DNA of 64,000 bases from Durusdinium trenchii (taxonomy: Eukaryota; Sar; Dinophyceae; Suessiales; Symbiodiniaceae). Of this stretch, positions 23,601-35,400 are shown piece after piece. The position numbers and the translations under genes are program-made. Under the pieces are notes generated by a model, which was not told the DNA's origin, did no database searches, and worked only from the letters and a program-made list of their open reading frames with translations. Position 1 is the stretch's first letter. Each line of letters starts with the position of its first letter. The DNA lies in NCBI GenBank assembly GCA_963970005.1, contig CAXAMN010003780.1, positions 708,992 to 772,991 on the forward strand. Reading direction: 5' to 3'.

Positions 23601-24944
23601 CTGGTTCACGTTTCAGTTGCAAGAGGCTTCTCTCATCATCTCTCATCCATCCACTGAAAAGTGAAGCTTACTGGGAGATACAATGGGGATCCCACTCATG
23701 AAAGCTTTGAGAATAACGAACACCCATGGAAACAAATCAGCGTTTTGAATCGAAAGATGAGATTGCTCTATGACATCAGTATATAAGTTCCCGCACTGTT
23801 CTTCAGCAGCAGCTATTTGTTTGTGTTCCTGGATGTTTTGGGTGATTCAGGATGTTGTGGGCATTGTTTGGCCCTTCATGTGTGGGTAAATTCTTCGTTC
23901 TTTGAAGTTGTTTTCCAATGTTTTCCATGTCATTCCTTTGGGAGATGGAAGTTCCCAAAAAAGCATCCTAGAGCGGTTGGTTTTCCAGCCGGAGCCGTTA
24001 TCCCAACACACCCGATCGTCGTTCAATTCCAAGAGGGCTGACGTTTTGTGTCACAATATGAGTTGTACATGTTACATGATGTTACAGGTATCATCATGTG
24101 TCTAGACTCGCATGTTTGTGGTGAATGGTTTTTCACAGTCGGAGGTAAAGATGTTATAGGCCACCCAACTTGAGTGAATGATTTACTCCCTGGATTGGCT
24201 TTGGTCCCCATATCTGAGGTCTACATCATCAAGCAAGCTCCCTTGATCAACTGGATGCAAACCTTCCCCACGGAGGACATGAAGAATGACCATGTGGACG
24301 GCTATTGCATTTGCAAGGCCAGGAGCCTTCCAGGTGGACCAGTTGTTTTCCCATGATTTCCCCTCAGATTCGCACGCCAACCCATGTAAACGCGCCAGCC
24401 CGGCGGCCACCGGATGGTTTGTGAACTGCAGCGAGAATCAGCCCGTGTGGGGTGGCGGCCGGGGTGGCAACCAGTCCGGGGGCAGTCGTTGGGGCGGGGT
24501 AGCCCGGTATAGTTGGTTTGTGTAGCCCGGTATGGCCTGTTTTGGGCCTTTTCCCACAAGTCAACCTCGGACTGTATGTGGATTTGGCCACAAGGCCAAA
24601 CATGGCCAAACCACTGTGACGTATGACTATATGACCTTTTTATACCTTAACTGTTTGTTGACCAAACACGAGCTTGTTCTTATAAGGCCTTTTTTCCCAA
24701 CCAAGCTTAGCCAACTTTTATATTTTTTGTCATTTTGTACCCCCAAGGAGTGTAACACACACAAAGACATCCATGCCACAGGCAGAGCAAACATTGAATC
24801 CAATTCAGATAGTTCAGCTATCTTCCCATATCCAACTTCAGCAGAGAAAACCACGCACACACGAACCACACGGGCCGCTTCCTTCGTGTATCAAAACCCC
24901 TGCATGCCGCATCGATCCGCTCGCATCGGTCCATCTCTTCGCAG
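20617..24944. other. Non-coding, no supported gene
   Basis: Holds a (CTA)n microsatellite at 21831-21916. The 295-residue minus-strand frame at 22669-23556 has no recognisable motif and a plus-strand competitor, so I do not call it. Confidence 0.5.
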
Positions 24945-25002
24945 GTCTTGGTGCAGAACTCCCCGGTCTACCACCTGGGCGACGTGGCCGTCCGCCCGCT
25001 GG
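24945..25002 (+). CDS. Isolated candidate exon
   Basis: CTTCGCAG|GTCTTG to GCTGG|GC. It encodes VLVQNSPVYHLGDVAVRPL. The region is GC-rich compared with its surroundings. The parent gene is unknown. Confidence 0.4.
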
Positions 25003-28000
25003 GCGCCAAGTCCAACCCCACCGGCGCGCCGCCGCAAGTGCCCTCGGACCGAGCGGGGAAGGGGACGGACACGAGCAGATCAGCTGGGCCGACCGGGGGG
25101 AATTGGGTGGGGAACCTCCACCAGAATCCCAGACCAAAAATGGACCAAAATGGTTCACCTGACTCGGTCTTTTGCCGGGAAAGAGGTTAAAACATGTTAA
25201 GATATATATATATATATCTAGTATATATACATATACGTGAGTCACTCTGATGGGAGATGAGGCTTCCATGTCAAGCACTTGTGAAAGGGAACAAATGATT
25301 GTGGTGCTACTATGGCTTCTCGTTTGTGAGACCATGTCCCTAGCCATAGCCATTCATAGCCTTTTCTTTTTCGACTTGCATATGCCATTGCATCGACGTC
25401 AACATTCCTTTACAGAATGGATGACCTCAAGGCCCATATAATATCATATAATAGTATATAAGTTATCATATTAAAAATGCAATTATAACTTAATTATTAG
25501 CCTTTTAAACATATGTACTCCTATTGTCCTTAGGCCAATCAGTTTGTATACTATCCAAAGGGTAATTCACGTTGAGGCCCCTAACTGTGTAAGGACTTCG
25601 TGGTGGCAAAAGGTCATGTGTCAACCTCGACGCCTTGAATTGTTGAAAGCCGGTCATGTTGTAATCCTTTGCCTTTGAAGAAACCGAAGCCGGTCATTTC
25701 AGATCCGTTTTTAGACTTTTAAAAAAAAAAACGTGTGCTGTTTCATTGTTTGCTTTTTTTGCAGCTTTGGAAGGAACTTGCATCAAGACCATGTATATAA
25801 AGATGCAAAAGAAGAATCGGCCGCCACGTCAGGCCATATAGAATCACGGGACCTGACGTCACGTTGCTTGTTTGTCACTCGGGCTCCACCCATCGTGCCC
25901 CTACAGCTTAGCAGGCTACAACCCCTACTATCTCCTGTTTAGGTTCATTCAATAGTGATTTCATAGGAATATTTATAACTAACTCACAAGTTTTTGATTA
26001 TATCATATCACCCTCAATCATTTTGTAAGGTCTCACTCCTTGACATCCATGCATTTTGTAGTGACGGAGATGGGGCCCCCCACCTCCGGGAGCAGTCGGA
26101 GCGGTCTAGCATATGAATGGTCTCAGGCATTCGTGAGATTCATAGCGATGGATTCCCGCCAGTTCCAATAGATGTGCATACACCCTTGGACGGCTGGCCA
26201 GCCCCCACATTCATGTGTGTCAGAGGGCAACATCGCTGAATGGCAGTTGTTCAGTGCAACATGCCAGAATTTGCTCGCACCTTCGCATTTGTTGCGCATC
26301 CGACGAGCGCCCCATCTCCAGGACTTTTCGGCCATTATGGGCAACAAGCCGCTCGGTCTTGGAAGTGCCCCCCACCCCCGGTACCAGTGAATCATAGCTG
26401 TGTGGCGTGAATGGGGCCAGTCTGACTGTACCCTCACCGAACCATGAATGTCATTTATTGTTCATAACCATGGAAACCTAAAAGACAAAACACACTGTGC
26501 GACAGAAGACTCAATTATAACAACTTTTGACAGGTTTTGAATCAACAATGCTTAAGTGCCGCTGTTTGGAGAGACTGGCGACACTGCAGCAACACAGTAC
26601 TTTACACTATTGATCACTAACTAGTCACTATTGCATGGATGACAGCAATTTCATGACCATTCCATGCATTTCTGGTCCCCTTACAGCTAAATCATCTCGC
26701 ATGGTGGACCAAGGGTTACTCGCATTTCTGGTCCCCTTTGGCATTTTGTGTGGACTCGCTGGTTGATGGTATACTGGACATGAATGCCACAGTCTTTTTG
26801 GAGCAGGGTGGAGCATCGTGTTCTCTGACCCATTTTCTATCATTGTCTGGCGAAACATGTGTTCGTTCTTATCAAGCTGTGAGTTGGAGCAAAGAAATTT
26901 GTCACATGTGCCTTCGGCGAGGCCTCCACACTCTTCTCCACGCCATTTCTGAGGCTGCCTCCCAGCCTGTACTACTTGATGCTGAATGGGATCATCTCGC
27001 ATAAGCTGCTTGGTGGGCAGTCGCAGAAGTCCAATTCAGACACCAAGCGCAATGGGGGGGCGAACATCTGCGGTCCAGGATTTAGGTCCTTCGATGACAA
27101 GCACTCCCCTACTTCAACGGAAGTGGATGGCCCCGTACAGGTCATCCCCAGGTGCCTTTCGTCATGGAAACCCCACGTCCAGGTCGCCCTGGTCCGGGCC
27201 ATCAGAAGTGAAGCATGGCACAGGGTTCGCCGAAATGTCGGGGACTGTGCCATCCAAGAAGACTCTGAAACATTCTGAAACCACTACTATTGTATATAGA
27301 GGTTTGCAATATGTTGCATATATTTTGGTCATGGGCTTACGCGCTTTTGTTTTTCTCCCTTGCGCGCTGAAAGCCACATCAAGTGGGACCTGGCATCCGG
27401 CATTGGTTTTCAGTAATATAGATGATGTCGTGAAACATAGAATTCAGTAATATAGATTCATCAATATAGATTCCAAAAATGACATATCGTGAACATGTGG
27501 TGAACATGTCGTTATCTTTGTCGTATGACAGCGCACAAGGGCCCCAAGCTCAGGTTGCCTCAAGCCTTAGCAAAGGGCGAGTGGACTGACAAGTCGCAGC
27601 CCTTGGTGGATACGACGCTTGGAGAGGTCGTTGTGCGCCAGCGACGGATGGAGTTACCCTCCCTCAGACAATGATAGACAAGCATGGAAGCAGATAGAGC
27701 AGCCCCCCCTTTAGAGGAGGACTTGTCTTCAAAGGGGTCTATGATCCGCTTCCATGATTGTTTCAGGAAGTGTAAGCCACCTCAAGCATCCATAGACTCC
27801 AAGGACTCCAACGACCATAGATAACTGAGCCCATGTTTGCCTCCGTGCTTGACCATGAAGATCAGCTATGGCAGTCAAGCTGAAATGTCTTGCAGACATC
27901 GCCCTATCCACAAGATAACGGTGACATTGAGCGACGTGAAAATGGGTTTCAACATTGTCGTTTTTATTTATATCCATGTACTGGTGCAATCCATCAAAAT

Positions 28001-28170
28001 CTTACCGCATGAAGGCCTCCGGCCCTTGCTGGCCCTTGCCTACCGATGTCTCGATAACATAAATATATAGGATGCAATAGTGCAATACATGTATAATCAT
28101 GTGTATATATATAGGGAACTGATATTTCTCTGGATATTTTGTGGGTGTTCTTTCCGGGATTGTTTTTCGC
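25003..28170. other. Non-coding, no supported gene
   Basis: AT microsatellite at 25202-25230. At 26976-27450 several frames are open at once, without motifs. I see nothing else. Confidence 0.45.
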
Positions 28171-28172
28171 AT

Positions 28173-28382
28173 TTTTCCCCTACTGCTTTTGCTTTTGCTT
28201 GTTGCTTTTTGCTTCTGATTTTGCTTTTGCTTTTGCTTTTTGCTTCTGCTTTTGTTTTTGCTTTTGCTTCTGCATTTGCTTTTTGCTTTTCCTTCTGCTT
28301 TGCTTTCGCTTTTGGCTTCTGCCTTTGCTTTTGCTTCTGCTTTTTTGCTTGTGATTCTGCTTTTGCTTTTTGCTTCTGCTGG
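28173..28382. repeat. (GCTTTT)n hexamer repeat
   Basis: GCTTTTGCTTTTGCTTCT-type units with 5-7 nt spacing, open in all frames. The minus strand reads as Lys/Ala/Gln-rich low complexity. I treat it as a repeat, not a gene. Confidence 0.85.
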
Positions 28383-28935
28383 CGATCTTCTTTGCATTGA
28401 AACTGCCACAAAGTTGGATGATAAGACCTTTACTTTGACACCTAATTACACCAATCAAGAAACGAAGCAGCCCAGAGCTGTCTATATTTGATTTGCATTG
28501 CGGGGGAGGCGCTGCGCCCTCCCCCGCACCCCCTCCCGCTTTTTTTAAATAGTTCCCACTACCGTCCACCACCCCTACTATTTCCAATACCTCTATCACT
28601 CGGACCACCCCGCTACGAGTCTTACCGACCACAGTTACCACAACTTCTATTTTCTTTGCGTTGAGGCTGCCACAAAGGTGGATTTCTACTTTGCTTAGCC
28701 CAAAGAAACCCGAAACCACTGAAACCCAAAGCCAACCGCAAAAGAAGTCCCTATTATAGTTCCTCTCTCCTCTTTCCTCACTCCTACTTCTCCTTCGTTA
28801 AGTGGGATGCCTTTTCCGGAAGAACGCCTAAAGAAACCCTAAAGACAAGAAACCGAGCCCAAAGAAACCCGAAACCAGTGAAGCCTAAAGACAACCGCAA
28901 AGAAGTCCCTAGTAAGTGGGATACCTCTTCTGTTC
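28383..28935. repeat. Diverged internal duplications
   Basis: TTCTTTGCATTGAAACTGCC at 28388 recurs as TTCTTTGCGTTGAGGCTGCC near 28651. CCCAAAGAAACCCGAAACCA at 28699 recurs at 28859, and AAGTGGGAT at 28799 and 28914. The second pair is a tandem duplication with a 160-bp period. Confidence 0.7.
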
Positions 28936-29384
28936 CCTCCCTTTGTGACTGTCACGCTGGTTTTGGTGCTTCGTCCCCTGCCCTTCTGCTGCTCCCAGTG
29001 CTTGTAAAGCACTCCCAGCAGAAGCAAAAGCGAAAACAGTAGGGGAAAAACATGAAAAAAACCTGAAACAAATTAAATTCTCGGGAAAACATATTCATCC
29101 TATAGATAGTTATATAAGAAGCAAGGTAAGGGTGGTACAAAACACTGTACCAGCTGCTTCCTCAAGCGAATTCAATTCTCTCCTCCTCATGATTTCCAAG
29201 TAATTAGATTTCCATTTCCATGTGTCCAATACAGCACACTCGAGTCACTAGAGCTCATCGGTGGATCAAGGGAACGGTCTCTCAATACAGCACGCTTCCA
29301 CCCTTGTCTCCCTTGTGCGCTCCAAAGAAAACCTGGACGGATCCTCACTCCTTGGGAGACGACGGATCCTTGGCAAGGAGTCAG

Positions 29385-29423
29385 TTCCGGGAATTGCTGA
29401 ACGACTTGCAGGAGTATCGGCGG
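29385..29423 (+). CDS. Gene B exon a (LLNDLQEYR)
   Basis: 39-bp core matching gene A 733-771. It ends CGG|GT, against CAG|GC in gene A. The open frame extends upstream (GDDGSLARSQFRELL), so the exon may start earlier. Confidence 0.5.
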
Positions 29424-32400
29424 GTCGCTCTAGGCTGGGTCAAGTTCCGACTTGCGCAGGGTTGCACCAGCACCAGGGGAGAAGTCATGAAAGTCAAACA
29501 AATAATACTGGAAGTCCTTCTCCCAACACCACCACCTTGAAACACAGCAAGGGCCTTCTGGCCATGTGCCCCTTTGTTAGCTGGTTTCAGAACAGACAAA
29601 CTTCGGTTGGCAGCATCTATTGACTTTCTATTGACTGTAGACTTGGGACAAATGAAGCTTTGCTTGCTGTCAGATCTCATGGTTTGTCAACCCGATGTGC
29701 ACTAAAATCACATCCTTTATGTGTGAGCTCCTTTCTCACAAAACCAGGCACGGTGAAGTGATATGATGGCCTACCCTAAGACTGCACTTGTAGGCCATTC
29801 CAATGATGTTTTAGGAATCAGGGTGCCACATCATCAGTTGCTTTTATTGTTTCTTCATGCTGCAACCTTCGACCACGCCCGAGGGCTGATTGCGCAGCAT
29901 TTGCATCATACCTTCCAGACGAAGCGCATTTTGTGCGTCTTAGATGCAAATCGAAGTCCGGTTTTCACAGCCTTGGATCCGGTAGCATTGAGGTCATAAC
30001 GTTGTGAGAAAGCACAATTGTTCATCAACAAAACTTGTAGTTTGTTCTTTTTGGTGTAGTGTTGCAGCACTGCAGCATCATGTTCTCCAATGCAGCCACT
30101 GCTCGGATTTTCAGGGGGCTGATATGAGAATCAAGGGGTTGGACCGGCGACAAGGGTGTTTGCAGCATCTGGGCGTTCAATATGACTCCCCGGAATCGGA
30201 CCTCCGTACCCCGTTTGGTCCGGTCAGTCTACGACTCGGATCGCCCTTCTCGGCAGTGGTCGGAGATGGGAGTGGATTTGTTCCCTACACGCAAACATAT
30301 TGGAGACAATTGATTCATAAAATCCCTTCTACCAGACCAGCATGTGTTGTTTTTTTGTGTCCAGTTTCTTATGATTCCTTGTGATTTGTTTGATTCATCA
30401 ACAGTCGACACGCAGAACTGGCTATCACGGACACTTACAGTAGATTGAACCTACTACTACCACTGCTGCTTCTTCTTCTTCGACGACGACTACTAGGACT
30501 ACGACGACTACTACTACTAATAACATTAGTAATTTAGTAATACTAATATCTACTGCGACTACTACCACTACCACTACCGCTACTACTACCACTACTACTA
30601 CCACCACCACCACGACTACTACTACTACGACGACGACTACTACTATTACTACTACTGCTGCTACTACCACTACACAGCAGATCATTGCTAGAACCAATCC
30701 AGGTTATATAGTATATACCCGTTGTGTTGACACCCTCAAAAGTACCAGTAGGGGTGCCCTGAGCCTTCCTATCACCTGCTTGTTCCCAAGGCAAAGCGTA
30801 CTGGGAGCCCAACAGTATCCGCCAAGCCCACAGCAGCTTGGCTGTGACTGACAAGGGGACACTTACAACATGCCCATGTTCAAGGACTGGCGGTCTGACA
30901 TGACTCGACATGAGCGTGTATGTTTGTTGCCTCTGTTTTGCGTGCAGCTTGCCACTTAGCCCTATCGGCCCCATCGCTTCGTCCAAATCCCTTGACCCGC
31001 CCCCTGTGCTCCATGCCCTCCTGACCGGGCTATGCCGGAGCCGTTCTGCCCGTCGGTTCTGCGCGTTTTGTTCTTTGAGGCACAGATCCGAAGCGCCTCA
31101 GATGCAAGGAGAACGAGACATGGCTTTGGCAGATCTTTGGCACTTTTGGTGTTCATGGCTTTGCTGATTTTTGACATCAAATCCATCCGAAAGTCACAAA
31201 AAGCCATGGCTTCGTAATTTTTGGCAGCTTCTCGTGGAAAATGAGGACCCCCTAGGATCAGAGTCCTAGGATCTTATAGGTATATATGTTCAGGGGATTG
31301 CTGACCTCCCTCACAGCATTAGCCATCCTGTTTGGAGGAGCTGCAGCCTGCAGCTGCCTAATTGCTGGCCACACTCTGAGGCTCCCTGCAGAGGCCCGTG
31401 TGATCACCCCTGAGATCTCCCAGGGCCTCCGATGGAAGATCAACGGGCCGGCCGTGAAAGCGGAGATGCAGCGACAAGGTGCACAGAAGTGCGACGCACG
31501 CGGCGCAGAACGCCTGCTATTCTTTGTGATGTTGTAGATCAGGGAGGCACAAAGAACATCAAAGAACCTGTATGTGCTTGTTGGCCTAAATATGGTAATT
31601 CTAGTGTTCGTTCTCCCGCATCAACAGATGTGTTTCGTTTAATGTTTCTATTCATTTGGTCTTTGTTTCGCGGCTAATGCCCTTGACCGATGAAGGCCCT
31701 TGCGGATCACCCCGGGCAGACTAGATGGGCTTCGTCACGCTATGAGGATCGACATGAGGGACACGAGTCACCGCCTACTCGTGTGGGTGATGACATGCTG
31801 CGACTTCTTCGCGACGTCTGTAAACGATGCGATTTCGCCCCACGATTCGAGCGATTCTAGCCTATAGATGGCTATAGCCGAGAGAGGCCTGGGTTGGCGA
31901 GACGGTCGAGACATGAGAAGAGTGGCCCTTCCCTTCCTCTCCTGGCAAAAAGAGATCTGCAGGTGTCAGCAAGGTTGACTTCAAATTTTGCAGCTTGGCA
32001 GTTGAGGAGGTCAGGTTGGGGTACAGTGCAGGCAACTTTTTGAGGGGACCATGACCATGAACATTCCACAAAAGTGGATGGTTTCGACGGGTTACTTTCC
32101 AAGCGCCAGGGAGGTTCAGGCTTTACTCTTTGATAAGGGTTCTGGTTTGCCTTAAATTGCTGCTTAAGCTTGTTCCTGTGTGTCACGTCATCATCAGCAT
32201 CACCAGCATCAGTTCTCAAGATTCCCATTTCTTACCCTGTTTGAAACAAGTTTATCTATATCTTCTTTGGGCCCAAGAGCTTTACACAAAGCCTCCAGGT
32301 GACCCTGCCGGTCGGGGCTCCAGGGCCTGGTCCAGGGCTCGTTGGTCCGTTCGAGGCCTGCAATGGCACTCCTATGAGTTCGAACGCGACGGGCCCTTGA

Positions 32401-35400
32401 TGAAGGGACTCACCGATGCACAGCCATGTACCTTCGACTCGGCCGCTCGGAGGGGACGGATGGACGGATTGAGGTGGAGGCGAAAACGTGATGTCCGTGC
32501 GGGTGTGGTGCTTGAATCAAGGTATCACTGCTTGAATCAAATGAACATCTCCGAGGTACCACTTATTAATTAAGAGTCCGCTCTCAATGAATTGGACAGG
32601 GGTCCGAAGTGGTTGTTCGCCATGTGCTTGGGAGCAATTTGCTTGGGCTCGGGAGATTCTTGTTCGACGGACTCGGATGAAGTTCAGAGTGAGCAAGTTC
32701 TGAAGGACACGACTTGAGGTGCTTGTTCATCACAGTCGGGCTGCATTTCCTGCGAGACTGACCCTGCTTTGTCAACACGTTTGTCCTTCTCCGAAGGTGT
32801 TTGGATGGCCTTAGCTCAGGGCTTATGATTTTGGGGCTCACCATGGCTCGCCAACCGGACCGCATGGCTTCCACTATGGCGTCCCGATGACCATCAACCG
32901 GACACCACGCCGCTGACGGTCGGGCCGAGGACCTGCATTCCCTCAGCGCTTTGGTGCACTTCATGGTTCTAGAAAAGCTGGACCTCATCTCCCAGGAGGC
33001 CTGCGCAGCCTCCGGGTGCCCGCTGGATGGGTGAAGCAGTTTCGGCATGTTTCGGCCAGTTCTGCGATTGCGGCACGGCCGGGCAATCGGACCGAAAACG
33101 AAATCATAGCTCTCCACATCCATTCCATACTGTTCTAGATCCTAGATTGATGCCCAATACCAATCACTAAAGAGACAGCCAAGAACATGTTCGTGCACGT
33201 GGACACTCAACAATCTTAACGGGTTTGTTTGTTGTTTATGTAATTTAGCCTATTTGGCAGTTACAGTGGGTTCAGAGTAGATGGCACAATCCCCAAAAGG
33301 TGGTGTATATGGACTGTATATAAAAGACATCTTGGGGTTTGTGCCATCTAAGTGGCCCCTCCTACAGCTCGGGAGGATGGAAACGCCACAGTCCTCAGTG
33401 ATCTCCTGACGCTCGCCTGCATCAAACGGAAGCTCCAACGGATCTCAGGGTGTTATGCGATGCGCACGGTGGAAGAGTCCAGAACTTGTAGCGAAACACT
33501 TCTGTCCTCATCATATGCTGACTTTGTGTATTCATCATACTGGCTTCGTTGACCATGTAAGATTCAAGTCAATAAAACATATGGGTTGGAGGTCTATGCT
33601 AGAGGAAGTCGAGCCGCCATTTTGGCTGGGTCATTTTTGTAGCATGGGGGGGATGATGCACATGATGGGCAGGTTCGCACAGGTTCGAGCTGAAAAGAAT
33701 TCCGACGTATCTGGGTACACTTCTGCTCACCCCTTCCTGCTGGCCTTGTCCCAAGCTAACTGACATTATATAAGGCTTAAGCCCTTTCCCGTTCGCAGCC
33801 GGTTCTGACTGAGGAAGGAGACGCCGTCGAATTTGACCGAGCCTTGCCTGACCGCGCTGGAGTTGATGAAGTCACTGGGCATCGATAGATGATCCAATTC
33901 TCAAGGAGCGATCAGGTATATAATCAGGCATTGAAGCCTTTGTAGCCTTTGTCAAACAGATACTTGCCAGAGGCGCCTCTTTTTCTGAACCTTTATGGAT
34001 GGGTATAATGACATAGGATGAATAGGACATTGCAATTAAGGATGTCCCATGACAACTGAGACTCTTCCCATGCCTAAGTGGAACTCCAATTGCCATGCCC
34101 TGTTGCCCATGGAGGCTCAGGTTAGGATGGCCGGGTCCTGTGATAGCTATGGGAGCAGCAGTGAGGGTGGTTCACCTTCATCCACTGATGCAAGTTCCTC
34201 TGATGGTGAGGGCTTGAGGAACTACAATGAGGCCAAAGCTCAGCTGCTCCCCAGCAGCAAAGAGAGTGAGAGAGAGAGAGAGAAAGAAAGAGATCGAGAC
34301 CTTTGAATGGTTAAACTTGATGGTATCCTGCCTTCCTCAATAGCTTTATCCCAATGGCCTTCATCCATGTACTCTTTTTTCTTGCAAGGCATGACAACGT
34401 GCTGCCTGCTCCGCGCCTATCGAACCGTCAAAGGCAGCATCTTTCAGGTTGGGGCCATGATATGATCCGACGAGCTGGTTTGAGAGGCTTGGCAAGTAAA
34501 CCCAACGTGCGTGGCGTTGAAGAACTGTCCCCATTAAAAGCGAAACCATTCACACAGTTCACAGTCTCGACCCCAATCCTGAGGAGTCCAACGGGTTGTG
34601 GAGATGCTTCCAGTCCCCTTCACCCTGATGTCTGATTGTAACTTGGCCGGCTGATCGTATATGATTCCCACCCAACACGCACAACTTACAACATCTATGA
34701 TTGGACTGTTCGAGGTAGTGGTGCTGAAGCTGTTGTTTGGGCCCTTCATGAACTCGTGGGACATGCCAAGGCTGGGTTCATCTATTTGCATCCTTTGTTC
34801 AACCCAGGAACCATCAATCAGTTTAAAGTGTTTTTACAAACCTGTCCCCTAAAGGTCTCTGTGATCGCAGCCACTGATAGAGCGCTGGCTCCTCTCAAGT
34901 TCATTTTGGCAAACTCCCGTCCAAAGACGCCGCTCGAACGGTTTCAAGCATGATCGCAGAATGCTTCTTTGAGATGTCTTGGCAACAGCTGGTTGTGATT
35001 GTCATCTTCTTAGTTCTTTGGATTTTTTGAGGCTCTTCACAGACATGAGCGAGAGGAATCTCGACAATCTAGATCCAATGCTGTACTGCTGCGGGTTTCC
35101 GTGCACCCCGCTTCTGGGTTGCAGATTGAAGTATTCAACTTACCATCGCCAAGCCACCAACAAGTGCATCATCAGCGGCGCTACAGGTACAGCAGACTAC
35201 GCCGAGATTCAAAGCTTCTGGATGAGCCTGCTGCCGAACCCTTCTTTGACACTTTGGAAGCTTTGGAGAGGACAGGAACTAGGAAGGTGAGGGTCAACTA
35301 GGAATGTCAACTCTTTCAAAGTATGGTGAGCGTCCATCACTTGTCTGTCACGATCCATTTGCTTGGCAGAACCAAACCACTTCTGGGTGTCCTTGAGAAT

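Noticed and set aside
28002..28719. Lys/Ala/Gln-rich proteins on the minus strand and Phe/Cys-rich ones on the plus strand
   Set aside because: All frames stay open because of a short GCTTTT repeat, so this is low complexity rather than coding.
30425..30697. Poly-valine protein
   Set aside because: Translation of a trinucleotide microsatellite. The same holds for 62904-63278 and 63409-63657.
33614..33626. GCCATTTTGGCT, part of the dinoflagellate spliced-leader sequence
   Set aside because: Only 12 bases match and the flanks do not. The core is nearly palindromic and can arise by chance, and no exon follows closely.
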